Assembly: GCA_947177845.1 (NCBI GenBank)
Contig: CAMWVZ010000008.1
Coordinates: 1 to 20,063 of the forward strand
DNA from: an uncultured Bacteroidales bacterium
GTDB taxonomy: Bacteria > Bacteroidota > Bacteroidia > Bacteroidales > P3
Direction of reading: 5' to 3'
Length of the DNA stretch: 20,063 nucleotides
Under the pieces are notes generated by a model, which saw only the letters and a list, made by a program, of their open reading frames with translations, made no database searches and had not been told where the DNA came from. Made by a program: the position numbers and the translations under genes. This document shows, piece after piece, positions 7,283-15,567 of this stretch (the first letter of the stretch is position 1; every line of letters starts with the position of its first letter).

Positions 7283-7930
7283 ATGTGTGACGGAAACCTG
7301 ACACCCTCGCCCGAAATGTTGCAAAACATCTCGGACATTTTCGCCAAATACGGCCTGCGGAGCACGTCTATGGAGGATATCAGCCGCCACCTGAAAATCT
7401 CCAAGAAAACGCTCTACGCCTATTTTGCCGACAAAAACCAGCTGGTGAGCGCGGTGATGATGTTCCGTATGCACTATCACGACATGGAGGAACTGCGCCG
7501 CCGCATAGACCCCTACTCGGCCGTGGAATGCCTCATGGCGCTTTCCGCGCACATCACCGATATGATGGAAAGCCTCTCCCCCGCCAACAGCTTCGATATG
7601 AAGAAATATCACCTCGCTATCTACGAAGGGGTAACGGAAAAGGTGCAGAAACTGGCGGACGAATTTTTGGCTTTGGTGATAAGGAAAGGCTGCGCGGAGG
7701 GTCTTTTCCGCCCCGACGCCAACTACAAACTGCAATGCTATCTGCTTACCAAACAGTTTATTCTGTTTGCATCCCCCGAAGCGCTTTCCACCCTGCACTG
7801 TTCGATAACCGAACTCGTGGCCTCGCTGTTCGAGAACTTCGTGCGCGCTATCGCCACGCCGGCCGGCATGATGGAATTGGAAAGAGTGAAACGGGAAACC
7901 GACAAGCGGGAAACTGAAAAGAAATTGTAA
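7283..7930 (+). CDS. TetR/AcrR-family transcriptional regulator
   Basis: This 215-aa regulator has the TetR N-terminal DNA-binding domain at about residues 10-60: the helix-turn-helix runs through TSMEDISRHLKISKKTLYAYF (about 28-48), a typical end to recognition helix 3. The rest is helical and diverse, as expected for ligand sensing. The last 20 residues are rich in K, R and E. The open frame begins at 7211, but that ATG overlaps the -7 promoter element, so the ATG at 7283 is chosen. The gene leads the efflux operon; tolC starts 9 nt after its stop. A 17-bp palindrome in its own promoter suggests that it represses the operon and is released by a pump substrate. The ligand is unknown. Confidence 0.93.
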   Translation: MCDGNLTPSPEMLQNISDIFAKYGLRSTSMEDISRHLKISKKTLYAYFADKNQLVSAVMMFRMHYHDMEELRRRIDPYSAVECLMALSAHITDMMESLSPANSFDMKKYHLAIYEGVTEKVQKLADEFLALVIRKGCAEGLFRPDANYKLQCYLLTKQFILFASPEALSTLHCSITELVASLFENFVRAIATPAGMMELERVKRETDKRETEKKL

Positions 7931-7939
7931 AACACCGAT

Positions 7940-9427
7940 ATGAAAAGAAGAAAATTTTTAACGGTCTGTGGGCTCGCCTGTGCCTTGTTGGGCGCGGGTT
8001 TTGCCCAAGACATCCGTCCCGAAGACGCACCGGCGGGCAACCCGTCCGACAGCACGACGCGGGATGCCGCGATTGTGGAGGCCATTCAGGAAATTGTCGG
8101 CGACACCTTGCAGCAGGAACAGCAGGAGCCGCAAGAACCGCAAGCCCAAAAAGCGGAACCCCGCAAGGAACGCAAGAAGGAGAAAACCATTCTCGATGCC
8201 GAACCCACCGCCGAAGCGCAGGCGCTGAGCCTCGAAGATGCCGTGGGATTCGCCCTCGAACACAACAAGAGCCTCAAGGCCTCTCGCCTCAACATGGACC
8301 TTTATAAAAAGAAAGTGATGGAGGTGGTGTCGAACGGTATTCCGCAAATCAACGCCGGGCTTTCCTATCAGACCAACTTCGGGCAGGAAATGGATTTGGG
8401 CCCGATGAAGATTAAAATGGAAGACATCATGTCCTTTACCGCCTCCGCCTCGTGGATGGTTGTCAACGGGCAATGGATTGTGGGCATTCAGTCCTCCAAA
8501 ATCGCACAGAATTTGGCCTCCCAGCAGACCGCCTTGGACGAGCTCGATGTAAAAAGCAACATCTATAACTCCTATTATATTGTGTTGGTGACGGAACATC
8601 TGGTAAAAATCGTCGAGGCCAACCTCGTGGATATGACCAAGATACAGAAGCACACCGAAAACCTCTACGCCGCCGGCGCCCTCGAGGAAAGCGATGTGGA
8701 CCAAATCCGCATCACGGTGGGGCAGCTCAACAACACCTTGATGTCTATGAAGCGCACCTTGGATGTCAACTACAACCTGTTGCGCATTCAGTTGGGCTTG
8801 AAGGCCGGCACGCCCCTCACCCTCACCGATCCCTTGGAGACGTTTTTGGGCGAGGAAGGCATCACCAAACTCTTCTCCATAGAATTCGATGTCACCGACA
8901 ACCTCACCTATCAGACCACGCTTACGCAGGAACAGTTGCAGAAGAAGGCGCTCAGCGCGGCCAAATGGGCTTGCGGCCCCACCCTCAGCGCGGGCTATAA
9001 CTATCAGTATCAGATTATAGAGGGCGGTTTCATGTCCATTCCCCATACGGCGCAGGTGCAGCTGAACGTGCCCATTTTCTCGGGTCTTCAGCGCAAGGCC
9101 AAGATCGATCAGGAAAAAATCACGCTCCAGCAAGTGCAGCTCAACAAGAGCCTGCTGGAAGACAACCTGATGCTGCAGGAAGCCCAATACAAATACAACC
9201 TGCAAAGCGCCTTGGACAACTACGACTTGCAGAAAGAAAACGTAAAGGTGGCCAAGAACGTCTTGGGACACTATCAGGCCAAATACGAGGCGGGCGCCAT
9301 TTCGAGCCTCGATCTCACGCAGGCCAACACCAACTACCTGACGGCCGAGAACAACTATATGTCGGCCTGTCTGGAACTGTTGCAGGCGCAGACCAACCTG
9401 CTCAAACTTTATAACGAATTACAATAA
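7940..9427 (+). CDS. TolC-family outer-membrane efflux protein
   Basis: This 495-aa protein starts with a signal peptide (about residues 1-22, cleavage GFA-Q) and forms the outer-membrane channel of the tripartite pump encoded next to it. The TolC/OEP domain begins near residue 96 (ALSLEDAVGFALEHNKSL) and shows the usual two repeats of long amphipathic helices separated by short beta segments, ending with the second repeat's YEAGAISSLDLTQA and LLKLYNEL. Between signal and domain lies an unusual stretch of about 70 residues that is acidic, then Q/E/P-rich, then basic (QEPQEPQAQ to RKERKKEK). It is probably disordered and is not part of standard TolC. Length and gene order (tetR, tolC, membrane fusion protein, RND) support the role. 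Confidence 0.93.
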   Translation: MKRRKFLTVCGLACALLGAGFAQDIRPEDAPAGNPSDSTTRDAAIVEAIQEIVGDTLQQEQQEPQEPQAQKAEPRKERKKEKTILDAEPTAEAQALSLEDAVGFALEHNKSLKASRLNMDLYKKKVMEVVSNGIPQINAGLSYQTNFGQEMDLGPMKIKMEDIMSFTASASWMVVNGQWIVGIQSSKIAQNLASQQTALDELDVKSNIYNSYYIVLVTEHLVKIVEANLVDMTKIQKHTENLYAAGALEESDVDQIRITVGQLNNTLMSMKRTLDVNYNLLRIQLGLKAGTPLTLTDPLETFLGEEGITKLFSIEFDVTDNLTYQTTLTQEQLQKKALSAAKWACGPTLSAGYNYQYQIIEGGFMSIPHTAQVQLNVPIFSGLQRKAKIDQEKITLQQVQLNKSLLEDNLMLQEAQYKYNLQSALDNYDLQKENVKVAKNVLGHYQAKYEAGAISSLDLTQANTNYLTAENNYMSACLELLQAQTNLLKLYNELQ

Positions 9428-9453
9428 TACAAAAAGCGAAAATTATAAAGACT

Positions 9454-10488
9454 ATGATAAAGAAAGTGATTTTAGGCATGGCGGCGGCAAGTCTGCTGGT
9501 TGCCTGCTCCGGCAAGAAGCAAGAAGCAACGGTTCAGGAAGAGGTGAAGATTCCCGTCAAGGTGCAGACGCTGAAATCGATGAAGGTGAACCGTACCTTA
9601 GACTACGCGGCCAATCTGGAAGCCGACGAACAGGTGTTCTACGCACCTGCCCTCACGGGACGCATCAATAAGATTTATGTGGAGGTGGGCGACCGCGTCA
9701 AGAAAGGCCAGCTATTGGCCGAAATGGACCGCACCCAGCTCGACCAAGCCAAAGTGCAGTTGGCCAACCTCAAGACCGAATACGACCGTGCGGTGAAGCT
9801 TAAGAAAACCAACAGTATCAGCCAGCAGGCCTACGATGCGGCCGTGACCCAATATCAGGCCACCAAGGTGAATGTGGCGTTTTTGGAGGAAAACACCCGC
9901 ATGATTGCGCCTTTCGACGGGGTCATCACGGGCAAGTATTTCGAAGACGGCGAAATCTACACGGGCGGTGCCTACGGCGGGGCTTCCAAACCCGCCATCG
10001 TGTCGTTGGAGAAAATCAATCCGCTCAAGGCTTATGTGAACCTTTCCGAACGCTATTTCCTCGAAGTGAAGGAAGGCAGCGACGTGGAACTTCACAGCGC
10101 CCTCTACCCCGACCGCGTCTTTGCGGGCAAGGTGAGCATCGCCTACCCCACGGTAGACCCCAAGTCGCGCACCTTTACCGTAGAAGTGAAAGTGCCCAAC
10201 GCCAAGGAGGAATTGCGTCCGGGTATGTACGCCACCATTAACTTCCTCGTGGACGAACAGACCACCGTGCTCGCCCCCGCTTTGGCCGTGCTCAAACTGC
10301 AGGGCGCCAACAACCGCTATATCTTCCTGAACCGCGACGGCAAGGCCAAACGTGTGGAAGTGACTATCGGCACCCGCTACGACGACCAGCTCGAAATCCT
10401 GAGCGACGAAATCCGCGAGGGCGACGAAATCGTGGTGGTGGGACAAAGCCGTCTCATTGACGGTTCCCTGCTGGATATCGTGGAATAA
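9454..10488 (+). CDS. RND efflux periplasmic adaptor (membrane fusion protein), lipoprotein
   Basis: This 344-aa HlyD/AcrA-type adaptor links the inner-membrane RND pump to the TolC channel. A lipobox LVAC places the lipid-bearing cysteine at C18, so it should be anchored by acyl chains in the periplasm. The lipoyl-like half-motifs are seen around residues 67-92 (GRINKIYVEVGDRVKKGQLLAE) and 150-170 (APFDGVITGKYFEDGE), flanking a short alpha-helical hairpin (about 93-140). The beta-barrel and membrane-proximal domains follow (TVDPKSRTFTVEVKVPN, LRPGMYATI). It begins 26 nt after tolC, and the RND gene follows after 44 nt. The short hairpin and overall size fit the AcrA/MexA class rather than the larger CusB class, so a drug-type substrate is slightly favoured. 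Confidence 0.94.
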   Translation: MIKKVILGMAAASLLVACSGKKQEATVQEEVKIPVKVQTLKSMKVNRTLDYAANLEADEQVFYAPALTGRINKIYVEVGDRVKKGQLLAEMDRTQLDQAKVQLANLKTEYDRAVKLKKTNSISQQAYDAAVTQYQATKVNVAFLEENTRMIAPFDGVITGKYFEDGEIYTGGAYGGASKPAIVSLEKINPLKAYVNLSERYFLEVKEGSDVELHSALYPDRVFAGKVSIAYPTVDPKSRTFTVEVKVPNAKEELRPGMYATINFLVDEQTTVLAPALAVLKLQGANNRYIFLNRDGKAKRVEVTIGTRYDDQLEILSDEIREGDEIVVVGQSRLIDGSLLDIVE

Positions 10489-10532
10489 TTCCCCTTCAAC
10501 AAAGTTTGGTTAAATAGGAAAAACAGACATTT

Positions 10533-13500
10533 ATGAGCATATTCAATACAGCGGTCAACAAACCCATTTCCACGATGATGATTTTCGTGGCGGTGCTGGT
10601 ATTGGGTGTGGCCGCCTATCTGAGCCTTCCGGTGGACCAATATCCCAAAATGGACCCGCCCTACATCACGGTAATGGCCACCTACCCCGGTGCCAACGCC
10701 GCCGACATCGAGGAGAACGTAACCAAAGTCCTCGAAGACCAACTCAACGCCGTGGACGAGCTGAAGGAACTCACCTCCACGTCCTACGACAACCTTTGCG
10801 TGGTGATGATGGAATTCGAATGGGGCGCCAACCTCGACGAAGCCTCCAACAACGTGCGCGATGCGGTCGACAAGTCCATGCAGTCCCTGCCCGACGACAT
10901 AGACCGCCCCACCATCATGCGTTTCAATTCTTCGGCCATGCCCATTCTGATGTATGCGATTACGGCCGAGGAATCCTATCCGGGCATCGACAAGATTATC
11001 GACGACAAGGTCATCAACCGCCTCAACCGTGTGGACGGGGTGGCTTCGGTGTTCATGGCCGGTAGCCCCGAACGTGTGGTGTATGTGGATTTGGACCCCA
11101 ACCAACTCGATGCCTACAACCTCACCTTGGAACAGATTGCGGGCAAGATTCAGGCCGAAAACATGGACATTGCCTCGGGTAGCGTCAAGATGGGGCAAAT
11201 GGACTACAGTCTGCGCGTGGAGGGAGAGTTCGATGAAAGCGACCAAATCAAGAACATCGTGCTGGGCACGCAGAACGGCCGCACCATCTATATGCACGAC
11301 GTGGCCCGCGTGCGCGACACCATCAAGGACATCACCCTCGAACAGACGATAAACCGCCGCGACGGTGCCATGCTGATGATTACCAAGCAGACCGACGCCA
11401 ACGCGGTGGCGGTGGCCAAGGCCTGCAAGAAGCAGCTCGCCATCGCGCAGAAGGAATTGCCCACCGACATCAAGTTCGAGATTATCAGCGACAATTCCGA
11501 CTTCATCGTTCAATCCATCAACAACTTGCAGGAAACCATCCTCTACGCCTTGTTGTTTGTGGTGATTGTGGTGTTTGTCTTCTTGGGACGCTGGCGCGCC
11601 ACCTTCATCGTGGCCCTGACCATTCCCATCTCGTTGATTGTGGCTTTCATCTACCTGTTCGCCACAGGCGAGTCGCTCAACATGATTTCGCTCTCCTCGC
11701 TCTCCATTGCCATCGGTATGGTGGTGGACGACGCCATTGTGGTGTTGGAGAACATCACCAAGCATATAGAACGCGGAAGCCGCCCGCGCGAGGCGGCCAA
11801 ATACGGCACCAACGAAGTGTGGCTGTCGGTTATCGTCACCACGCTCGTCACCGTGGCGGTGTTCTTCCCGCTTACGTTGGTGACGGGTATGACGGGCGTG
11901 CTTTTCAAACAGCTCGGCTGGATTGTCTGCATCACGGTATGTACGTCTACGGCCACGGCCATTTCGCTCACCCCTATGCTGTGTTCGCAGTTGCTCCGTC
12001 TCAAGCAGAAATCCGAACTCCGCAAGCATTCGTTCCAAGCCATCACCTCGCGCTGGCTCGATAAGCTCGACGCTTTCTACGAACGCCTCATTCACTGGGT
12101 GCTGCGCCACAAGACCGTGGTGATTTGCTCCATGTTCCTGCTCTTTTTCGGTTCGCTTTTCCTCACGCGCTTCATCAAGACCGACTTCATGCCGCAGAAC
12201 GACCAAGACCAGCTTTCCGTCTACGTGAAGACGCAGACGGGACAGCGTGTGGAGGAAACCAAAGTCATCGCCATGGCCATCGACTCGGCTATCCGCGCCA
12301 ACGTTCCCGAAATCCGTCTGATGAACGTGTCGTACGGCAGCGAGGAAGAAGCGTCCATGGCCTCGTTGATGAACACCACGGGTTCGAACATCATCAATAT
12401 GCGTATCCGCACGATAGACCGCGAAGACCGCGACCGTAGCGTGTTCCAGATTGCCGACCAAATCCGCGGCATCCTGCGCAACTGGCCGGAAGTGCTCGAA
12501 TTTACGGTTTCCACCAGCACCAGTAGCGGCGGCATGGGCAGCAATAACGTGGATTTGGAGATTATCGGCTACGATTTCACCACCACGTCTATGATTGCGC
12601 AGGAAATTGCGCGCCAGGCCTCGTTCATTCCCGCCATCGGCGACGTCAAGATAAGCCGCGACGACGACAAGGCCGAGCTTCAGATTATGCTCGACCAAGA
12701 CAAACTCGCCCGCCACAACCTCACCACCTCGCAGGTGGGCCAATACATGCGCAACCGCGTGTACGGCAACCGATACAGCAAGTTCAAGGAAGACGGCGAG
12801 GAATACGACATCATCGTGCGTCTGGACGAGGAATCCCGCAATTCGATTACCGAAATCGAAAACCTTATCATCACCGACGGCTACGGACAGAAGGTGCGTT
12901 TGAAGGAATTGGGCACCATCCGCGAATACTACTCCCCTCCCAATATCCAGCGTAAGAGCAAGCAACGCTACCTCAAGGTGAGCATGTCGCCCGCCGCGGG
13001 TGTGGCCTTGGGCGAAGTGGCCGAATATGCCCAGCAGATTGTCGACGGCTTGGAGAACGTGCCGCAGGAAATCTCCTTCTACATCGGCGGTAGCTACGAA
13101 GACCAGCAGGAATCGTTCAGCTCGCTCGTTCTTCTGTTGTTGCTGTCTTTGATGTTGGTGTATATCGTGATGGCGGCCCAGTTCGAAAGCTTCAAGATGC
13201 CCTTCATCATCATGATGGCCATTCCCTTCGCCTTTACGGGCGTGGTGCTGGCGTTGCTGCTCACCCATACGTCTTTGAGCGTGGTGGCGGCCTTGGGTGC
13301 GGTGCTTCTGGTGGGTATCGTAACCAAGAACGGTATCGTGCTCATCGACTTCATCAACCTCTTGCGCGAAAGAGGCCTGCCCTTGTATGAGGCCATCGAG
13401 AAAGCCTGCCGCTCGCGTCTGCGTCCCGTATTGATGACCTCGCTCACCACCATCTTGGGTATGGTGCCCATGGCGGTAAGTTCGGGCAAGGGTTCGGAAA

Positions 13501-13694
13501 CGTGGAAGCCTATGGGTATCGCCGTTATCGGAGGTATGGTTTTCTCCACCCTGATTACGATGATTATCGTGCCGGCCATCTACGCGGCCACCAACAAGAG
13601 CGGAAACCGCAACAAGAACAAGAAAGCAGATAAATTGCACCTCTTTATGGAGGGTATCGAAACGGAGGCTCTGCCCGAAGTGACACAAGCCTAA
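10533..13694 (+). CDS. RND-family (AcrB/HAE1-type) inner-membrane efflux transporter
   Basis: This 1053-aa proton-driven exporter has the standard RND plan: TM1 near residues 11-30, a large periplasmic porter domain, TM2-6 from about 335, a second periplasmic domain and TM8-12 near the end. The proton-relay aspartate pair in TM4 is present as D399-D400 in GMVVDDAIVVLENI, matching AcrB D407-D408. The N-terminus (FNTAVNKPISTMM, then LPVDQYPKMDPPYI) is typical of the hydrophobe/amphiphile subfamily rather than heavy-metal pumps. It should work as a trimer with the adaptor and TolC encoded upstream. The PII-like gene follows 13 nt later. A very long antisense open frame across it is a composition effect. 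The substrate is unknown: AcrB-like features favour drugs or bile-type compounds, while the PII-like neighbour leaves metals open. Confidence 0.97.
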   Translation: MSIFNTAVNKPISTMMIFVAVLVLGVAAYLSLPVDQYPKMDPPYITVMATYPGANAADIEENVTKVLEDQLNAVDELKELTSTSYDNLCVVMMEFEWGANLDEASNNVRDAVDKSMQSLPDDIDRPTIMRFNSSAMPILMYAITAEESYPGIDKIIDDKVINRLNRVDGVASVFMAGSPERVVYVDLDPNQLDAYNLTLEQIAGKIQAENMDIASGSVKMGQMDYSLRVEGEFDESDQIKNIVLGTQNGRTIYMHDVARVRDTIKDITLEQTINRRDGAMLMITKQTDANAVAVAKACKKQLAIAQKELPTDIKFEIISDNSDFIVQSINNLQETILYALLFVVIVVFVFLGRWRATFIVALTIPISLIVAFIYLFATGESLNMISLSSLSIAIGMVVDDAIVVLENITKHIERGSRPREAAKYGTNEVWLSVIVTTLVTVAVFFPLTLVTGMTGVLFKQLGWIVCITVCTSTATAISLTPMLCSQLLRLKQKSELRKHSFQAITSRWLDKLDAFYERLIHWVLRHKTVVICSMFLLFFGSLFLTRFIKTDFMPQNDQDQLSVYVKTQTGQRVEETKVIAMAIDSAIRANVPEIRLMNVSYGSEEEASMASLMNTTGSNIINMRIRTIDREDRDRSVFQIADQIRGILRNWPEVLEFTVSTSTSSGGMGSNNVDLEIIGYDFTTTSMIAQEIARQASFIPAIGDVKISRDDDKAELQIMLDQDKLARHNLTTSQVGQYMRNRVYGNRYSKFKEDGEEYDIIVRLDEESRNSITEIENLIITDGYGQKVRLKELGTIREYYSPPNIQRKSKQRYLKVSMSPAAGVALGEVAEYAQQIVDGLENVPQEISFYIGGSYEDQQESFSSLVLLLLLSLMLVYIVMAAQFESFKMPFIIMMAIPFAFTGVVLALLLTHTSLSVVAALGAVLLVGIVTKNGIVLIDFINLLRERGLPLYEAIEKACRSRLRPVLMTSLTTILGMVPMAVSSGKGSETWKPMGIAVIGGMVFSTLITMIIVPAIYAATNKSGNRNKNKKADKLHLFMEGIETEALPEVTQA

Positions 13695-13707
13695 AAAACT
13701 AGAAATT

Positions 13708-14004
13708 ATGCAGAAAGCAGTTTTTATCGTCTATAATCAGGCCCTTACCGAAAGAGTGGATTTCATGCTCAAATCGCTCAAGATTAAGGGATACACGCAA
13801 TTTCCCACCGTAAACGGGGCGGGCAGCCATACCGGCGAGCCCCGCATGGGGTCGCACACGTGGCCGGAAATGAACTCGGCCACCCTCACCGTCGTGAACG
13901 AAGAAATGGTGCCTCTCCTGCTCAAGTATATCAAGCAGCTCGACGAAGTGAACCTCGAGAACGGCATCCGGGCGTTTGTATGGCATATCGAGCAGGTATA
14001 CTGA
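13708..14004 (+). CDS. Small PII-like (P-II/NG-type) protein of the RND operon
   Basis: This 98-aa cytosolic protein has no membrane segment. The predicted order beta-alpha-beta, a long glycine-rich loop (about residues 36-52, GAGSHTGEP...GSHTW), then beta-alpha-beta fits the ferredoxin-like core of PII-like trimers. The loop takes the place of the PII T-loop. PII-like proteins of the 'NG' group are known to sit beside RND metal pumps (established from reviews of the PII superfamily, recalled and not checked). It is the last gene of the efflux operon, 13 nt after the RND stop and 24 nt before the terminator, so it probably senses a small ligand or metal, or modulates the pump. His and Glu residues in the loop could bind metal. 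No classical PII signature or uridylylation tyrosine was recognised, so the family assignment is moderate. Confidence 0.65.
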   Translation: MQKAVFIVYNQALTERVDFMLKSLKIKGYTQFPTVNGAGSHTGEPRMGSHTWPEMNSATLTVVNEEMVPLLLKYIKQLDEVNLENGIRAFVWHIEQVY

Positions 14005-14027
14005 GCGTCCTGAAGGGTCTGCCCAAC

Positions 14028-14060
14028 AAAAAAGCCGATGAATTTTCATCGGCTTTTTTT
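14028..14060. terminator. Bidirectional intrinsic terminator
   Basis: GCCGATG (14034-14040) pairs with CATCGGC (14047-14053) around the loop AATTTT, with A6 before and T7 after, so both strands read as stem plus U-tract. It ends the plus-strand efflux operon (stop at 14004) and the minus-strand etf-to-nucleosidase unit (stop at 14082). Confidence 0.9.
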
Positions 14061-14081
14061 ATTGCGGGTCTTTGTGTATTA

Positions 14082-14759
14082 TTATAAATCGCGGAGCAAT
14101 GTGCGCAGCAGTTCGAAGTTCCGTAGCGGCGCCTGCGTCCAAAAGTCCTTGTATTGCGCCATATTGTCGTTTTTGGCGCAGGGCGTGTCGCTGATGATGC
14201 GCAACGAAAGGAAGGGCACTTTACGCATGTGGCAGACCTGCGCCATGGCGGCGCTTTCCATATCCACGGCCAAGGCCTGCGGAAAATTCCGCAAGATGTC
14301 TTGCAGACGCGCCGAATCGGTAATGAACTGGTCGCCCGTGCATATCAGGCCTTTCCTTACGTTTTGGCGCAGGGCTGCGTCCAAGAGCACGGCATCGGCT
14401 GCGAAACGGGCGGGGAAACCCTGAATCTGCCCGGTCTCGTTGCCTTCGCCGCAATCCACGTCGTGATAGCAGCATTCGGTTCCCGCCACAATGTCCCCTA
14501 CCCGCACGCCCGCACCTATGCCGCCGGCCACGCCCGAATTGACGATGGCTTCGGGCGAAGCTTCCGCACAGAGCAGGTTCACGCCCGTGGCGGCGGCCAC
14601 CTTGCCGATGCCCGATTTCATCAGATATACGTGCTTGTTCCCTACCCTGCCTTCGCACAGACGCATACCCAAAGGCGAAGTCTCGACGCTTTCCTGCAAC
14701 AAATCGCGGAACAGGGCGAATTCCTTATCCATTGCCACCACGATGCCGATTTTCTCCAT
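14082..14759 (-). CDS. mtnN: 5'-methylthioadenosine/S-adenosylhomocysteine nucleosidase
   Basis: This 225-aa enzyme cleaves adenine from MTA, SAH and 5'-deoxyadenosine, recycling by-products of SAM use. It aligns readily by eye with E. coli MTAN (Pfs). The catalytic residues are E13 (VVAMDKEF), E168 (AVDMESAA) and D191 (RIISD), with the same 23-residue E-to-D spacing as E. coli E174/D197. KSGIGKVAAA, the GVAGG loop and the TGDQFI segment are also present. The open frame runs 150 codons upstream but overlaps the thiD-like gene. The ATG at 14759 gives the usual family length and follows the thiD-like stop after 19 nt. It is last in a five-gene unit with etfB, etfA and acyl-CoA dehydrogenase. 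A futalosine-hydrolase role (MqnB) in menaquinone synthesis is an alternative, since the families are homologous. Confidence 0.9.
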   Translation of the reverse strand: MEKIGIVVAMDKEFALFRDLLQESVETSPLGMRLCEGRVGNKHVYLMKSGIGKVAAATGVNLLCAEASPEAIVNSGVAGGIGAGVRVGDIVAGTECCYHDVDCGEGNETGQIQGFPARFAADAVLLDAALRQNVRKGLICTGDQFITDSARLQDILRNFPQALAVDMESAAMAQVCHMRKVPFLSLRIISDTPCAKNDNMAQYKDFWTQAPLRNFELLRTLLRDL

Positions 14760-14778
14760 GACAAAACCTATATTAATA

Positions 14779-15567
14779 CTAAAAATGACAGACCGGACCA
14801 AATCCGGCACCGAAAGAATACGCGGCACCCTTTCCGATAGCCCCGTGAATATAGGTCTCCGCCCTCTCCACGGCCTCCTCCAACCCACAACCCTGCGCCA
14901 AGTAGGCCGCCATAGACGAAGAGAAACTGCAACCGCTGCCCTCCACGTTGCGGGTGTCGATATAGTCCTTTTCAAAGAAACGGATGCGCAGACCCCCGGC
15001 CGAAGGCATCCCCAGCACATCCCTATGCTTGCCGTCCTTGCGGAACGACTTGACGATGCAGGCGTTGCCCGCACGGCACAAAACCGCCATATCGTCCTCC
15101 ACGCTCTCATGGCCGAAGTCGTGCCCCAGCAACAGGCAGGCTTCGCGATAGTTGGGCGTGATAATCGTAGCCAAGGGAAAAAGCACGTTCCGATAGGCTT
15201 CCACGGCATCCCACTCTATGAGACGGTCGCCGCCGAAAGACACCATCACGGGGTCCACCACCTTGGGAATGTCGGGATAGTCCCTGAAAAGCCCGGCCAA
15301 GGCCTCTATCAGCTCGCGGGTAAAGAGCATACCCGTCTTGACGGCTTCGGCCTTCGGGTCGTCGAGAAACAGACGCACCGCCTGCACCACCCATTCCACG
15401 GGCAGCGGGTGCACGCCCTTCACATGAAGACTGTCCTTGTTCACGAGGCACGTCACCGCGCCCGCTCCAAAAGCACCGCAGGCCGACACCGCTTTGATGT
15501 CGGCCTGCACGCCCGCACAGCCCAAGTTTTCACTTCCGGCTATGCACAATACTTTCTTATAGTTCAT
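14779..15567 (-). CDS. ThiD-like hydroxymethylpyrimidine/pyridoxal kinase
   Basis: This 262-aa ribokinase-fold kinase is of the ThiD/PdxK type. Recognised segments are IAGSENLGCAGVQADIKA (about residues 9-26, substrate-site glycine loop), VKTGML (77-81), VVDPVM (103-108), TPNYREA (137-143), and the anion-hole motif GSGCS with C213 (210-214), followed by a helix. ThiD phosphorylates HMP and HMP-P for thiamine synthesis, and close relatives use pyridoxal. The usual KGGH near residue 172 is replaced by VKSFRKDG, and GTGC by GSGC, so substrate preference is uncertain and no symbol is given. The start codon overlaps the acyl-CoA dehydrogenase stop (TAATG at 15565-15569), indicating coupled translation. 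No other thiamine genes are nearby. Confidence 0.85.
   Translation of the reverse strand: MNYKKVLCIAGSENLGCAGVQADIKAVSACGAFGAGAVTCLVNKDSLHVKGVHPLPVEWVVQAVRLFLDDPKAEAVKTGMLFTRELIEALAGLFRDYPDIPKVVDPVMVSFGGDRLIEWDAVEAYRNVLFPLATIITPNYREACLLLGHDFGHESVEDDMAVLCRAGNACIVKSFRKDGKHRDVLGMPSAGGLRIRFFEKDYIDTRNVEGSGCSFSSSMAAYLAQGCGLEEAVERAETYIHGAIGKGAAYSFGAGFGPVCHF

Noticed and set aside
10377..13688. 1103-codon open frame antisense to the RND transporter gene
   Set aside because: It is His/Val/Gly/Arg-rich with no recognisable domain and mirrors the strong codon bias of the clear RND gene on the plus strand.
14760..15209. 150-codon upstream extension of the MTA/SAH nucleosidase
   Set aside because: It overlaps the thiD-like gene in another frame and is not needed for the full nucleosidase domain.
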